Shown: positions 1 through 8,412, counted from the first letter of the stretch. The stretch: 30,402 bases of DNA from JAAAOH01 sp046540795 (GCA_046540795.1 JBKHEN010000012.1:1-30402); one strand, 5' to 3'. Translations and numbers: made by a program. The notes: a model not told the origin generated them from the letters alone.

Positions 1-54
1 TCCGGGGCCGGCTCCACATCCGGGGCCGGCTCCACATCGGGTGCCGGATCATCT
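1..54. repeat. 18-bp tandem repeat
   Basis: Two perfect consecutive copies of TCCGGGGCCGGCTCCACA occupy 1-18 and 19-36, followed by a degenerate third copy. They lie in frame in the partial minus-strand gene and encode EPAPDV-type hexapeptides. More units may lie beyond the window edge. Confidence 0.85.
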
Positions 55-326
55 TCGGGCGGCTGCTCGACCTCGGAGGCCGGCTCCTCTTTCGAGGGCC
101 GCTCCACATTGTCGAAGAGGACCTCGACACTGCTCACCACCGGCTTCACCACGCTGAGGCGGTCTTCCGATTCCAACGGCTCTACGCCGTCCATCCGCGC
201 CCCATAACGCGTGGCCGCTACGTCGGTCGAGCCGACCGTCCGGGAGGCGTCCGCATCGGTGGCGAACGACGGCGCTAGGAATACCGCAAACATCACGAGG
301 AGAAAAAGCAGTCGATGTCGGGTCAT
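1..326 (-). CDS. Exported Pro/Glu-rich repeat protein, 3' part outside window
   Basis: An open frame with no stop runs from an ATG at 326 down to base 1, so only the first 108 or so residues are visible and the gene continues off the left edge. It begins MTRHRLLFLLVMFAVFLAPS, a basic n-region followed by a hydrophobic stretch and a probable signal peptidase I site near SFATDA, so the product is likely exported. After about residue 75 it becomes acidic and Pro-rich, ending in repeated DVEPAP units encoded by an 18-bp tandem repeat. No family is recognised; TonB-like or surface-linker proteins have such Pro/Glu stretches, but that is only a resemblance. It is transcribed divergently from the DUF4230 pair. 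No good ribosome binding site precedes the ATG. Confidence 0.6.
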   Translation of the reverse strand, partial: MTRHRLLFLLVMFAVFLAPSFATDADASRTVGSTDVAATRYGARMDGVEPLESEDRLSVVKPVVSSVEVLFDNVERPSKEEPASEVEQPPEDDPAPDVEPAPDVEPAP

Positions 327-337
327 GATGGGACGGA

Positions 338-380
338 AGTGTACTTGCTGTTTGCAAATTGAACAAGTATCGCCTACAGT
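338..380. promoter_or_regulatory. Candidate divergent promoters with very short leaders
   Basis: On the plus strand TTGCAA (352-357) and TACAGT (375-380) are 17 bp apart, which would put the transcription start almost on the ATG at 388. On the minus strand TTGTTC (366-361) and TACACT (343-338) are also 17 bp apart, only about 12 bases before the ATG at 326. Neither start has a convincing Shine-Dalgarno sequence, which agrees with leaderless or near-leaderless messages. This is a motif reading only. Confidence 0.35.
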
Positions 381-387
381 ACACTCT

Positions 388-981
388 ATGAGTCGGCTTC
401 CGATCGTGGCCGCTCTTCCGTGCATTTTCATCCTCCTCGGTTCGTGCTCCCCGCGGCCCAACACCGACGTATCACAGCTCGAGCGTCGTATCACGCATCT
501 GCTGCGGCTTCACAGCTACGAACACGTCTACCGTGACATCGTATATTTCGGCGAGGAACGCTCGTTTCTTTTCTTTAAAACGATGGATCGGGCGCTGTTG
601 TTTTCGGTGGATATCGTCGTACGCGCCGGGGTCGATCTCGAGCAGGGCGTGGACCTCACCCTCGACCGGGGTAACCCGGAGCGCATTATCGTGCAGCTCC
701 CGCCGACATGCATCCTTCAGATCGATACCGACGAGTCGAGCATTCACCAGTATTTCTCCCGCAGCCGCGGCGGTAACGTCGGCTGGCTCGAGTACGGCAC
801 TCAACTGCAGGAGGTCAAGGAACGGGTCCGACAGGACGCCCTCGACCGGGGCATCCTCACCAAGGCTGAGGATAATGTCCGCGGGATAACGCGTAACTTC
901 TTCGCCCTCTCGGGTTTCGAGGAGGTCGTGTTCCGCCCCGCGGGGTCACCGCGTCCGAGCGACGGCCGGATTCAGGGGTAG
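388..981 (+). CDS. DUF4230 family lipoprotein
   Basis: A 197-residue protein. The frame is open from 211, but the ATG at 388 gives a clean lipoprotein signal (MSRLPIVAALPCIFILLGSC, acylated Cys at residue 20), so that start is chosen. The mature part matches the DUF4230 pattern as I know it: an N-terminal segment (LERRITHLLRL), a central beta-rich part with VRAGVDLEQGVDL, and the characteristic C-terminal helix GILTKAEDNVRGITRNFFA ending in a short strand. The role of DUF4230 proteins is unknown. It is four bases upstream of a second DUF4230 gene, so the two are probably cotranscribed and may act together at the membrane. Confidence 0.75.
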   Translation: MSRLPIVAALPCIFILLGSCSPRPNTDVSQLERRITHLLRLHSYEHVYRDIVYFGEERSFLFFKTMDRALLFSVDIVVRAGVDLEQGVDLTLDRGNPERIIVQLPPTCILQIDTDESSIHQYFSRSRGGNVGWLEYGTQLQEVKERVRQDALDRGILTKAEDNVRGITRNFFALSGFEEVVFRPAGSPRPSDGRIQG

Positions 982-985
982 GAGC

Positions 986-1765
986 ATGACCGGCGCCCCG
1001 GCGGTGCTTCTGCTGCTTCGGCTGCTTCGAGTTCTCCGACGCATCCTGCTGCCGGCGGTGCTCGCCGCTGCGCTCGCGTTCGCCGGGAGCACCGCGCTCG
1101 ATCACTTCGGTGTCATAGAGGAGCCGCTTCACACGCTCGCCCGCAGCCTCGGGCTGGCGGAGCGACGCACATACCGCTCATCGCAGGTGATTCTCGAGCA
1201 TCTTGGTGAGGTTCACGAGCTCGACACCGTAGCGTACATCCACCGCACGGTCTTTCCCTTCGATTACGACACCCCTCGGGCCCGGGCGCTCGCTGAAGAT
1301 GTCGGCCTCGAGGCGGAGGAGTTCGTGGTGGTAACCGTGCAAGTTACCGCGGGCTATGAACTCTCGGACATCGACGAGCTCCACGTGCGGCCCGTAGAGG
1401 CGGGCCCGGAGCAGGAGGCGACACGACCCGACACGGCCGGAGCAGAGTCGGCGACCGGGGCGGGTGAAGGCCCCGGGGTGCACGTTCGGGTGCCGCCCGC
1501 CTCCGTCACCGAGGTCGTGGTGGAAGACGTCGATCCCGAGACCTATGATTATCCCGATGTCGCCATGGATGCCGCCGGCTGGAGCGAAGTGGCCGCCTTC
1601 GTCACCGAGCACGCGGAGACCCGCACCGTGGCCGAAGGCATCATAGAGGAAGCCGAGGATAATGCCCGAAGCCTTGTGCGGACGCTTCTTCTGCAGGCGG
1701 GTTTCGACTACGTTTCCTTTGCGAAGGAGGCGAAGAGCTCGGCAAACGGCGAGCAGCGGCGATAG
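986..1765 (+). CDS. DUF4230 family membrane-anchored protein
   Basis: A 259-residue protein starting four bases after the previous DUF4230 gene, with GGAG just before the ATG. Residues 5-35 form a Leu/Ala-rich hydrophobic segment after a short basic start, most likely an uncleaved membrane anchor. The C-terminal signature AEGIIEEAEDNARSLVRTLL parallels the end of the upstream lipoprotein. An Ala/Gly/Glu-rich stretch around residues 135-160 looks like a linker insertion. Its last 58 bases overlap the 3' end of the convergent GH31 gene, an unusual tail-to-tail overlap. Function unknown; association with the sulfosugar island is positional only. Confidence 0.7.
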   Translation: MTGAPAVLLLLRLLRVLRRILLPAVLAAALAFAGSTALDHFGVIEEPLHTLARSLGLAERRTYRSSQVILEHLGEVHELDTVAYIHRTVFPFDYDTPRARALAEDVGLEAEEFVVVTVQVTAGYELSDIDELHVRPVEAGPEQEATRPDTAGAESATGAGEGPGVHVRVPPASVTEVVVEDVDPETYDYPDVAMDAAGWSEVAAFVTEHAETRTVAEGIIEEAEDNARSLVRTLLLQAGFDYVSFAKEAKSSANGEQRR

Positions 1766-3759
1766 TAGACCGGCGGCTCGCCGTAGGGCGCTTCCTCCAC
1801 GTGCCGCCCGGGCCCAACCGGGCGGCCGCTCCACAGGTGCACCCAGTCATCCTCGGGCAGATACACCGGCCACTTCCGCCGATGCTTCTCCACCACCGGC
1901 GCAACGAGTAGGTCACGGCCGTAGAGGTACTCGTAGCGCGTCCGGTGCAGCTCCGGTTCCTCGGGGTAGTGAATGGTCGGATGCCGCATCGCGGGGAGCC
2001 CCTCCCCGGCATAAGCAGCCACCACAGCCCGGTGGTAGGGCGCAAGCCGGGTATAGACTTCGGTCAACCGCGCGAGGTGCGCCAGGGTTTCGGTGTCGGA
2101 GTTGAACTGCCAGTTCCGCTGTGGCCGATTTCCTTCGTGGTTTCGCATGATCGGGGTGAAAGCCGCGTGCTCGGCCCACCGCAGGAACAACTCCTTGCTG
2201 CGCCGGATCCAGGCGAGGGTGGTGAAGCCGCCGATGTCGGAGTGATGCACCCCGGTACCGCAGAAACCGCTCGAGAGGGCCGCGGGGATCACCGTCGGCA
2301 GGCCGTCGCTCTTACTCCAGTTCACAAGCTGATCCCCCGCCCATGCCCCGGTGGAGTAGCGGGAGGTCCCGGTATAACCCGACCGCATGAAAAACACCGC
2401 CTCCCCGAGGGCGCCCGTCTCCTCGAGCGCCTCCCGATTCACCCGAGCCCATACGGCGGGGTAGCAGTTGTGAAACGCCTCGCCGCTCTCCCCGGAATAG
2501 AGCACGGCATCGACGGGCAGGTACTCTCCATAGTCGGCCATCCACCCGGAGAGGCCGACGCCGAGCATGTTGGTCTTGATGACGTCCTTTATCCATTCCA
2601 CCGCCTGCGGGTTGGTCAGATCGAGGAGTGCCGCCGGAAAGGTCGTCACCTTTATCATGTAGTCCTCCCCGCGTCGGTTCTTCACGCAGTATCCCCGCTG
2701 CGTCGCCTCGCGGTAGAGATTCCCCTCGATCGCCAGGAAGGGGTTGATATAGCCGAGCATTCGCACCCCGCGGCCTTCCAGCTCACGGACGAGCTCAGGG
2801 AAATCCGGATAGAGCTCCCGGTCATAGTGCCAGTTCCACATGAGCTGGCTCCCGAAGGACGTCACCCGACGTCCTTCCCAATCCTGCGCCCACGCGGCAG
2901 AAAGCTTCACCCCCGCCGCGAGGGCGTCGTCTACTTTGCGACGGACCGCATCGGAGCCGCCCTGCACGCCGAGCCACATCCCGGAGTAGACCCATTCCGG
3001 CAGTTCCGGTCCGCTCCCGAGCAACTCCGAGACCCCGCGGACCGCTTCCTCGAGGCCGTCGTGTACCCCGACGACGATCCGTTCCGGCACTTCCCAGGTG
3101 TGTATGACAGCCCGGTCGCGGGAACGGAAGTCGAGCTCCGCGTAGCGGCTGATATCGCTGTGGCAAAACCAGCCCGCCGAGGAAACGAAAGTCGGCTGCG
3201 GGAAGTAGGTGGAGTACCAGTGTCCACCCGCACCCATGCGCAGGCGCGCGACCCACGAAATGAGATCCCGGCCACGGCCGATGCCCTGTTCCTGCACCCA
3301 CATGGGCACGCGCGATCCTTTCAAATCCAACCGCGAGTACTGCTCACCACCACCGTAGAAGTGCTCATCAGGGGCAACAGCGAGATGCAACCAGACATTG
3401 CTCACGTGAGGCTCACAGCAGGGGAAGGTGATATGAAGTCTGCGACCCGCCGCAGCAAAACGAACCGCCGCCCCTTCGGTGGAAACGAGAAGCAGCGCCC
3501 GCTCTTCCCCTTCGCTCGGCGTATCCTCCCGGATGCTGAAGGTTCGGCAGCGCCGTCGCCGCATCCGCAGGGGTCTGATCGTATAATGGGCGTGGGAGTC
3601 GTCGTATCGGATCGCCCCGGTTCCGACCCACAGAAAGGGGCGCTTCGGCGTATGATCCACGACGATCCGCCCGCGAAATACGAGGCGCACCCTGTCGCCG
3701 TCCTTGTGCAGCTCGAGGGACCTCGTGGTGGTGTCGGAGGCATCGGTCTGCTGTGTCAT
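1708..3759 (-). CDS. GH31 glycosidase of the sulfoquinovosidase (YihQ) type, altered sulfonate pocket
   Basis: 683 residues, close to E. coli YihQ (678). The start at 3759 overlaps the GH116 stop as ATGA and is preceded by GGGAGG; the longer upstream open frame is spurious. The protein is colinear with YihQ: GGGEQYSRLDLKG, EQGIGRG, YFPQPTFVSS, AQDWEG, SGWMADYGEYLP, WAGDQLVNWS, HHSDIGGFTT, RNHEGNRP. The nucleophile (D409, YihQ D405) and acid/base (D476, YihQ D472) are present. Of the YihQ residues around the sulfonate (Q262, Q288, R301, W304, Y508), this protein has Q266, Q292, Q305, W308, F512, so the Arg and Tyr are replaced. YihQ-type enzymes release SQ from alpha-SQ glycosides. The family is clear and the operon fits a sulfosugar, but the substitutions leave the substrate unproven. 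No signal peptide, so cytoplasmic. Last gene of the importer operon. Confidence 0.88.
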   Translation of the reverse strand: MTQQTDASDTTTRSLELHKDGDRVRLVFRGRIVVDHTPKRPFLWVGTGAIRYDDSHAHYTIRPLRMRRRRCRTFSIREDTPSEGEERALLLVSTEGAAVRFAAAGRRLHITFPCCEPHVSNVWLHLAVAPDEHFYGGGEQYSRLDLKGSRVPMWVQEQGIGRGRDLISWVARLRMGAGGHWYSTYFPQPTFVSSAGWFCHSDISRYAELDFRSRDRAVIHTWEVPERIVVGVHDGLEEAVRGVSELLGSGPELPEWVYSGMWLGVQGGSDAVRRKVDDALAAGVKLSAAWAQDWEGRRVTSFGSQLMWNWHYDRELYPDFPELVRELEGRGVRMLGYINPFLAIEGNLYREATQRGYCVKNRRGEDYMIKVTTFPAALLDLTNPQAVEWIKDVIKTNMLGVGLSGWMADYGEYLPVDAVLYSGESGEAFHNCYPAVWARVNREALEETGALGEAVFFMRSGYTGTSRYSTGAWAGDQLVNWSKSDGLPTVIPAALSSGFCGTGVHHSDIGGFTTLAWIRRSKELFLRWAEHAAFTPIMRNHEGNRPQRNWQFNSDTETLAHLARLTEVYTRLAPYHRAVVAAYAGEGLPAMRHPTIHYPEEPELHRTRYEYLYGRDLLVAPVVEKHRRKWPVYLPEDDWVHLWSGRPVGPGRHVEEAPYGEPPVYYRRCSPFAELFASFAKET

Positions 3760-6332
3760 GCCGTTCCTCCCTGAAACGTGTTTGCCGCCTGTAGCCATAC
3801 CGAGAGCGGCCTCATGTTCAGCGGCGCCCGGAACCTCCCCTCGGCGTCCCACGCCGCGGGGGTGCGAAACTGCAGCCCCGAGCGCCCGTAGATGATGCGG
3901 CGAAGGCTCCGCGCCAAGGCGTCCGACCGGTCCGCGTGCCCGTACCACTGCAGCATGGCGCACAGCGCCCATGCGCTGCCGACGATCACCTCGTTGACCT
4001 GCAGCTCTTCCCCGCCGTCGGGGACAAAACGGCCCGCGCGCTCGTCGGCGACGAGGAGCGCCCCGTGCTCCCCGCCGCCGTAGCGCATGACGTTGTAGTC
4101 GAAGGCCGCGCGAAGATGTGCGTCGATCCGCTCCCTTGCCAGCACCTCTGTGAGACCGGCAAGTGAGGCGTAGTAGGGACCGAGCAGCGCATCGGCCATC
4201 ACCGCCTCGCGGTAGCGACCCTCGCTGTCGGTGCGATAGAAGGAACCGCTCCATAAGAGCTCATCGAACGCCCGGGTGCCCGCCGCCCTCAATCGTCTAC
4301 AACGCTCGCTGAGCTCGTGCTCGCCGTGGGCCGCAGCGACCTCTTCGATCACTCGATAAGCGGCAAGGGTCAGCCCCCCGCTGTAGGCGCTCACCCCGCG
4401 GAAGGCTAAGGCGTCCCAGGTGCTATCGCCGAACTCGCGGTGCCGCGGGAGCCCGTCTCCCGGATCGACGCTGTCGAGTAACCAACGCGCCGCGGTTTTC
4501 AAGAGCTCCCACTCCGTCGGCCGCACCGCCCGGCGCAGCAAGCGAGTATGTAGGTAGAAGGCGACGATCAACGCCGGGTTGTGATCCTTCCACCCGTTCG
4601 GATCGTCTCGCATGGTGTAACCGTTGAGCTCGTGCCACGGATCCTCCATGGGACAGCCGAGATCGTGGGGGGCCTTACCCGGGGCGAGCATCCGCCGCTC
4701 TTCGGCAGGTCGATATACGACCCGGCGACGCTCATCCGGCGTCTCGAGGCTGCGCAGATAATCCGCAAAGATCCCCTCCGCGAGTCCCGGCCACGTCAGG
4801 GTCAGCGCGGGAAACGCGTATATCCACAGGTCAAGGGTATTGTAGTAGTAATAGCCGCTGTCGAAGCCTTCGAGAAACGCGAAGTGCTCTCCTCCGCCGA
4901 GCCGCGGTGCGGCAAGTCCTTCCGGCCGGCTTCGCTCGCCGTCGACCCACGCCGTCCCGTTCGCCCCCGCGAGGAACAGCTCGTTCAACACCGCTCCGGC
5001 GCGGTTCGCGTCGGGGCCACCGTAAGCAGTGATATTATCCAACACCGACGCCCGGGCCTCGGTCATTCGCTCGTACCACTCGTCCCGCCGCGTTGCGGCG
5101 ACGCTGAGAAGCGCCTCCGCCCCGCGCCCGCCGTCGCCGTGCTCCCGGGTGTAGCGTTTGTTCCACCTGCGCTCGGAGCCGAAGCTCACCACGGGCATGT
5201 CCCACGCCAGCACCGCCTCGAAGCTCGTCCCGACGCCGGGACCGAGCGACGTCGAAGCCGCTACGGCGGAGCTCAGCGGCTCGTGCCAGTGGGCCCGCCA
5301 CCTTTTCTCCGTCTCCGGCAGACGTCCCTCCGTCAGGAACACCGTCTCCGCCCAGGCCTGCGTGTAGCGCTGCTTCTCCGGCGGTACGCCCGTCGCGTTC
5401 AGGTCCGACTTCATGCAGAGCTCCCGGCTTAGCGTTCCACCGATCGGGGCACTCATCCACAGTCCGACCTCTCCTTCCATGTCGAGACAGACCGCCTGCT
5501 CCGGACGCCGGCTTTGCACCACCGCGGTCGTCTCCGCGCCGGCTCCCGCCGCCGCGCCGGTCTCGACTGCGGTACCGGCACGGGCGTCCGCCCCCCTGCG
5601 CACGTCGGCCCGCCCGCCTTCGTCGCCGAGAGAGCCGGCACGCGCGGTGTTGCCGCTGTGCCATTGACCGGGCCAAAGCCGGTCGCCCCGATCTACCGAC
5701 GTCACCCGGGCCGCCCGCAGACCGAGCAGGTTCGGCCAGAACAGGGCCACCCCCACTTCGACCGGCCGGGAAGCGCGGCTCTCGAGTGCCACCGAGAAGT
5801 ACACCACCGGTAAACTCGCGGCGCTCTCGTCGCCGAAGACCAACGGAGACCAGTAGTGCAACAGCACCCGCACCGGCACGTCCGGATCCTCGTAGTACTC
5901 GAAGCACTCCGGATAGAGCACGGCGTAGCTGCGAGCCTGCTCCGCAAATCCCGAGACCTCGGGCACATAGTTCCCCCACCCGGGACAAGCACCGGTACCG
6001 AGAAACCGTGAGCCTTGCCGCGCGTATCGGATGCCGCCGGTCACGCCGGCGCCGCCCGCCTCGTCACCCACGTTCCACCGAAGCAGAAGCCGGGCCTGGG
6101 GTATCACCTGCCGCAAATGGACGCCCGGTTGCAAGTGCCACCGCGTGAAGCGCCCGTACATGTCCCGGCTGAAGCCGCCGGCGCCGAGCCCTCCGAGGAA
6201 CGGTCCATGGTGGGCTCCGTCGTCGTGGCTCCCCGGCTTCGCGCGGTAGCCGGACCACGGCACTTCGCCGGTGATCCGGAGGCCGTAGTGAGAGGCGTTC
6301 AGATACCGGTTGTGGGTCTCGTTCCAGCTCAT
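3756..6332 (-). CDS. GH116 family glycosidase (GBA2-like)
   Basis: 858 residues from the ATG at 6332 (MSWNETHNRY); a TTG at 6350 would read into a repeat element and is not used. The N-terminal domain has the GH116 pattern FLGGLGAGGFSRDMYGRFTRW; the C-terminal (alpha/alpha)6 domain carries FAFLEGFD (E488, expected nucleophile), APHDLG (H556), WKDHNPAL, VMADALLG (D714, expected acid/base) and FRTPAAW...FRAPLNMRPL (R835, R841). By alignment from memory to TxGH116 beta-glucosidase, the Glu that contacts the glucose O4/O6 side (E777) is Ala826 here. An Ala/Gly-rich insertion spans residues 228-272. The family acts on beta-glycosides with retention. Its place between an SQ-type importer and a YihQ-like gene suggests a sulfosugar glycoside; this is inference. 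Translationally coupled to GH31. No signal peptide. Confidence 0.82.
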   Translation of the reverse strand: MSWNETHNRYLNASHYGLRITGEVPWSGYRAKPGSHDDGAHHGPFLGGLGAGGFSRDMYGRFTRWHLQPGVHLRQVIPQARLLLRWNVGDEAGGAGVTGGIRYARQGSRFLGTGACPGWGNYVPEVSGFAEQARSYAVLYPECFEYYEDPDVPVRVLLHYWSPLVFGDESAASLPVVYFSVALESRASRPVEVGVALFWPNLLGLRAARVTSVDRGDRLWPGQWHSGNTARAGSLGDEGGRADVRRGADARAGTAVETGAAAGAGAETTAVVQSRRPEQAVCLDMEGEVGLWMSAPIGGTLSRELCMKSDLNATGVPPEKQRYTQAWAETVFLTEGRLPETEKRWRAHWHEPLSSAVAASTSLGPGVGTSFEAVLAWDMPVVSFGSERRWNKRYTREHGDGGRGAEALLSVAATRRDEWYERMTEARASVLDNITAYGGPDANRAGAVLNELFLAGANGTAWVDGERSRPEGLAAPRLGGGEHFAFLEGFDSGYYYYNTLDLWIYAFPALTLTWPGLAEGIFADYLRSLETPDERRRVVYRPAEERRMLAPGKAPHDLGCPMEDPWHELNGYTMRDDPNGWKDHNPALIVAFYLHTRLLRRAVRPTEWELLKTAARWLLDSVDPGDGLPRHREFGDSTWDALAFRGVSAYSGGLTLAAYRVIEEVAAAHGEHELSERCRRLRAAGTRAFDELLWSGSFYRTDSEGRYREAVMADALLGPYYASLAGLTEVLARERIDAHLRAAFDYNVMRYGGGEHGALLVADERAGRFVPDGGEELQVNEVIVGSAWALCAMLQWYGHADRSDALARSLRRIIYGRSGLQFRTPAAWDAEGRFRAPLNMRPLSVWLQAANTFQGGTA

Positions 6333-6341
6333 ACGCTTATG

Positions 6342-6502
6342 AGGTATCAACGAGCTTGTTGCAGGAAATCGGATAATCCACGGTGATCCAGGGAATTACA
6401 CCAAGTTCGACCGCACACCCGAAGCCCCCCGATTCTCCGTTCCCACCGCCGTTGTAGCGCAATGAGATAGCGAGCGTCGCTGCAACAAGCTTCTCGATAC
6501 TT
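6342..6502. repeat. Inverted-repeat-bounded element A (MITE-like), 161 bp
   Basis: The left end 6342-6363 and the right end 6481-6502 are imperfect inverted repeats matching at 18 of 22 positions, with a shared core AGCTTGTTGCA. The element fills almost exactly the gap between the permease stop codon (6504-6506) and the GH116 start (6332). It has no coding capacity. Related pairs occur at 18595-18778 and 23278-23438. No clear target duplication is seen. Confidence 0.7.
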
Positions 6503-6503
6503 C

Positions 6504-7352
6504 CTAGCCCTTTACCGATCCCGCGGTCAGCCCACTTATCAGCGACTTCTGATAGAAGACGATCAACAGCACGAGCGGAATGATGGTGATGGTTACCCCT
6601 GCCGCGATGAGGCCCCATGGCGTCACGAACTGGTCGCGCAAGAGTGTCACGCCCACCGGTAGCGTATAGCGGTGCTCGTCCGACATGAGCGCGAAGGCGA
6701 GGGTGAACTCATTCCATGAGTTTACGAAGGCGATCATTGACGCCGTCGCCACGCCCGGTGCCGAGAGCGGAAAAATCACCCGGGTAAGCGCGCCGATCCG
6801 CGAGCATCCGTCGATGAGCGCCGCGTCCTCGAGGTCGCTCGGGATCGTCCTGAAGAACGTCGTGAGGATCCAGATCGATATCGGCATGGAGAACACGCTG
6901 TAGGGCAGAATCAGCGCCGGATAGGTATTGAGCATGCCGAGATCCCGAAAGATCTGAAACAGGGGCACCATCAACGCGATCAGCGGATAGGTTGAGATCA
7001 ACAGAAACGCCGTAAGCCAGACTCTCTTGTGCCGCACCCGCAGACGCGCAAGCGCGTAGCTTGCGAGAGTGGCGATGAAGACCGTTAGCACCATCGAGGC
7101 AAGCGCGACGACAACGCTATTGATGATGAAGGTGGCGAATGGGGCCCGCTCGAAGACTTCGGCGTATTGCTCGAAGGTCAGTGGCGACGGAAGATACTCG
7201 ATCGGCAGGCGGATGATCTGCGCGGTCTTTTTCAGACTGGTGAGCACGAGCCATATGGCCGGCGTGAACGAGTACACCAAGAGCATGACCACCACCACAT
7301 AGAAGCCGAAATACTCGAGCTTCGTATCGAAATCCAAACCCTTACGTGCCAT
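6504..7352 (-). CDS. CUT1 sugar ABC transporter permease (MalG/LacG type)
   Basis: 282 residues with about six membrane segments (first at residues 15-37). The cytoplasmic EAA loop reads EDAALIDGCSRIGALTRVIF and the last segments end TIIPLVLLIVFYQKSLISGL, typical of the second permease of carbohydrate uptake 1 importers. It starts three bases after the first permease gene ends, so the two are coupled. Together with the upstream binding protein it forms an importer that should deliver the sulfosugar glycoside. No ATPase gene is present in the window, so a shared MsmK/MalK-type ATPase encoded elsewhere is expected. Confidence 0.9.
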   Translation of the reverse strand: MARKGLDFDTKLEYFGFYVVVVMLLVYSFTPAIWLVLTSLKKTAQIIRLPIEYLPSPLTFEQYAEVFERAPFATFIINSVVVALASMVLTVFIATLASYALARLRVRHKRVWLTAFLLISTYPLIALMVPLFQIFRDLGMLNTYPALILPYSVFSMPISIWILTTFFRTIPSDLEDAALIDGCSRIGALTRVIFPLSAPGVATASMIAFVNSWNEFTLAFALMSDEHRYTLPVGVTLLRDQFVTPWGLIAAGVTITIIPLVLLIVFYQKSLISGLTAGSVKG

Positions 7353-7355
7353 GAC

Positions 7356-8288
7356 TCACTCTTCTTCCCACAGAACGCGTATGTAGAGTATCGCCGCGAC
7401 CAGCGTGATAGCGATCATGAACAGCGCCAGCGCCGATCCGTAGCCGAAGTCCAGGTGATTGAGCGTGACGCGGTGGATGTACAGGCTCAGAGGCTCCGTA
7501 GCGATGCCGGGGCCGCCCTTTGTCAGCGCAAAAGGCGTATCGAAGACCTGAACGGCAACGATGGTGCGGAATATCAGCGCCACCAGAATCGAGGACCGCA
7601 ACTGCGGCAGCGTGATGTACCGGAACGCCTGCAACCGATTCGCACCGTCGACACGCCCCTGCTCGTAGAGCTGATTCGGGATCGATTGCAGCCCGGCAAG
7701 CAGGATGAGCGCCATGAACGAGGCGGTCTTCCAGGTGCTCGTGAATATGAGCGACACCATCGCCAGGTCACTGCTCCCGAGGAATTGAATCGGCTCGGCT
7801 ACCATCCCCAGGCGCATGAGCGTGCCGTTTACCAAGCCGTAGCTGCCGTCGAGGATCCACGACCACGTAAGCGCGCTCAACGAACGCGGCATGGCCCACG
7901 GCAGGATCACTGCGGCGCGAGCCACCCAGCGTCCCGGAAAGACTCGGTGCACCACCAGCGCCATTCCCAGACCGATGAGCAGCGGAAATACGACGCTCCC
8001 GACACCGTATACCGCCAGCACCCGCAGAGAGTGGAAAAAGCGGGGATCGGTGAACATTTTCACGAAATTCTCGAGCCCCACGAAGGGCGTCCCCTCCTGG
8101 GGAAGCGAGAGTTTCATAAAATGCATGCTCAGATGGATGGTCCTTCCGAGCGGATAAACCACCATGAGCAGGAGGAAGATCGTTGCCGGCGCAAGAAGAA
8201 GGAAGATCAACTCCCGCTCGCTCACATCGCCTCGCGCCCAGCGCCTCAAGGTCTCCATGTCGTGATACATCCCTCGTCGCGGGCCCAT
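7356..8288 (-). CDS. CUT1 sugar ABC transporter permease (MalF/LacF type)
   Basis: 310 residues. Hydrophobic segments begin at LIFLLLAPATIFLLLMVVYPLG, the standard first transmembrane helix of MalF-type permeases, and the EAA loop is EQGRVDGANRLQAFRYITLP. The ATG at 8288 has GAGG nine bases upstream; ATGs at 8270 and 8258 are alternatives that would shorten the cytoplasmic N-terminus. It pairs with the downstream MalG-type permease. About 120 bases separate it from the binding-protein gene; that gap holds a short direct repeat (ACTGCAGCCG, twice) but nothing else recognised. Confidence 0.9.
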   Translation of the reverse strand: MGPRRGMYHDMETLRRWARGDVSERELIFLLLAPATIFLLLMVVYPLGRTIHLSMHFMKLSLPQEGTPFVGLENFVKMFTDPRFFHSLRVLAVYGVGSVVFPLLIGLGMALVVHRVFPGRWVARAAVILPWAMPRSLSALTWSWILDGSYGLVNGTLMRLGMVAEPIQFLGSSDLAMVSLIFTSTWKTASFMALILLAGLQSIPNQLYEQGRVDGANRLQAFRYITLPQLRSSILVALIFRTIVAVQVFDTPFALTKGGPGIATEPLSLYIHRVTLNHLDFGYGSALALFMIAITLVAAILYIRVLWEEE

Positions 8289-8412
8289 CCGGCCCCGCCT
8301 CTTGCGTCAATGTGCAAAAATGGGGGCAGGCCGCCCGCCCAACGTACGACGCTCGGCCCGACCCCGGAATTACCGTCTCACACTGCAGCCGAAGACTGCA
8401 GCCGGACGCTCG

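Noticed and set aside
1945..3774. 609-residue plus-strand open frame opposite the GH31 gene
   Set aside because: It is a high-GC antisense shadow: no family motifs, Arg/Pro/His-rich composition, and the minus strand carries a full GH31 with catalytic residues.
3760..4254. N-terminal extension of the GH31 frame
   Set aside because: It overlaps the GH116 C-terminus, is Arg/Gly-rich with no family similarity, and the ATGA-coupled start at 3759 has a strong ribosome binding site.
6342..6502. Inverted repeats as ordinary rho-independent terminators
   Set aside because: The arms are about 117 bases apart with no U-run and the same ends recur elsewhere, including as solo copies, so a repeat element is the better reading.
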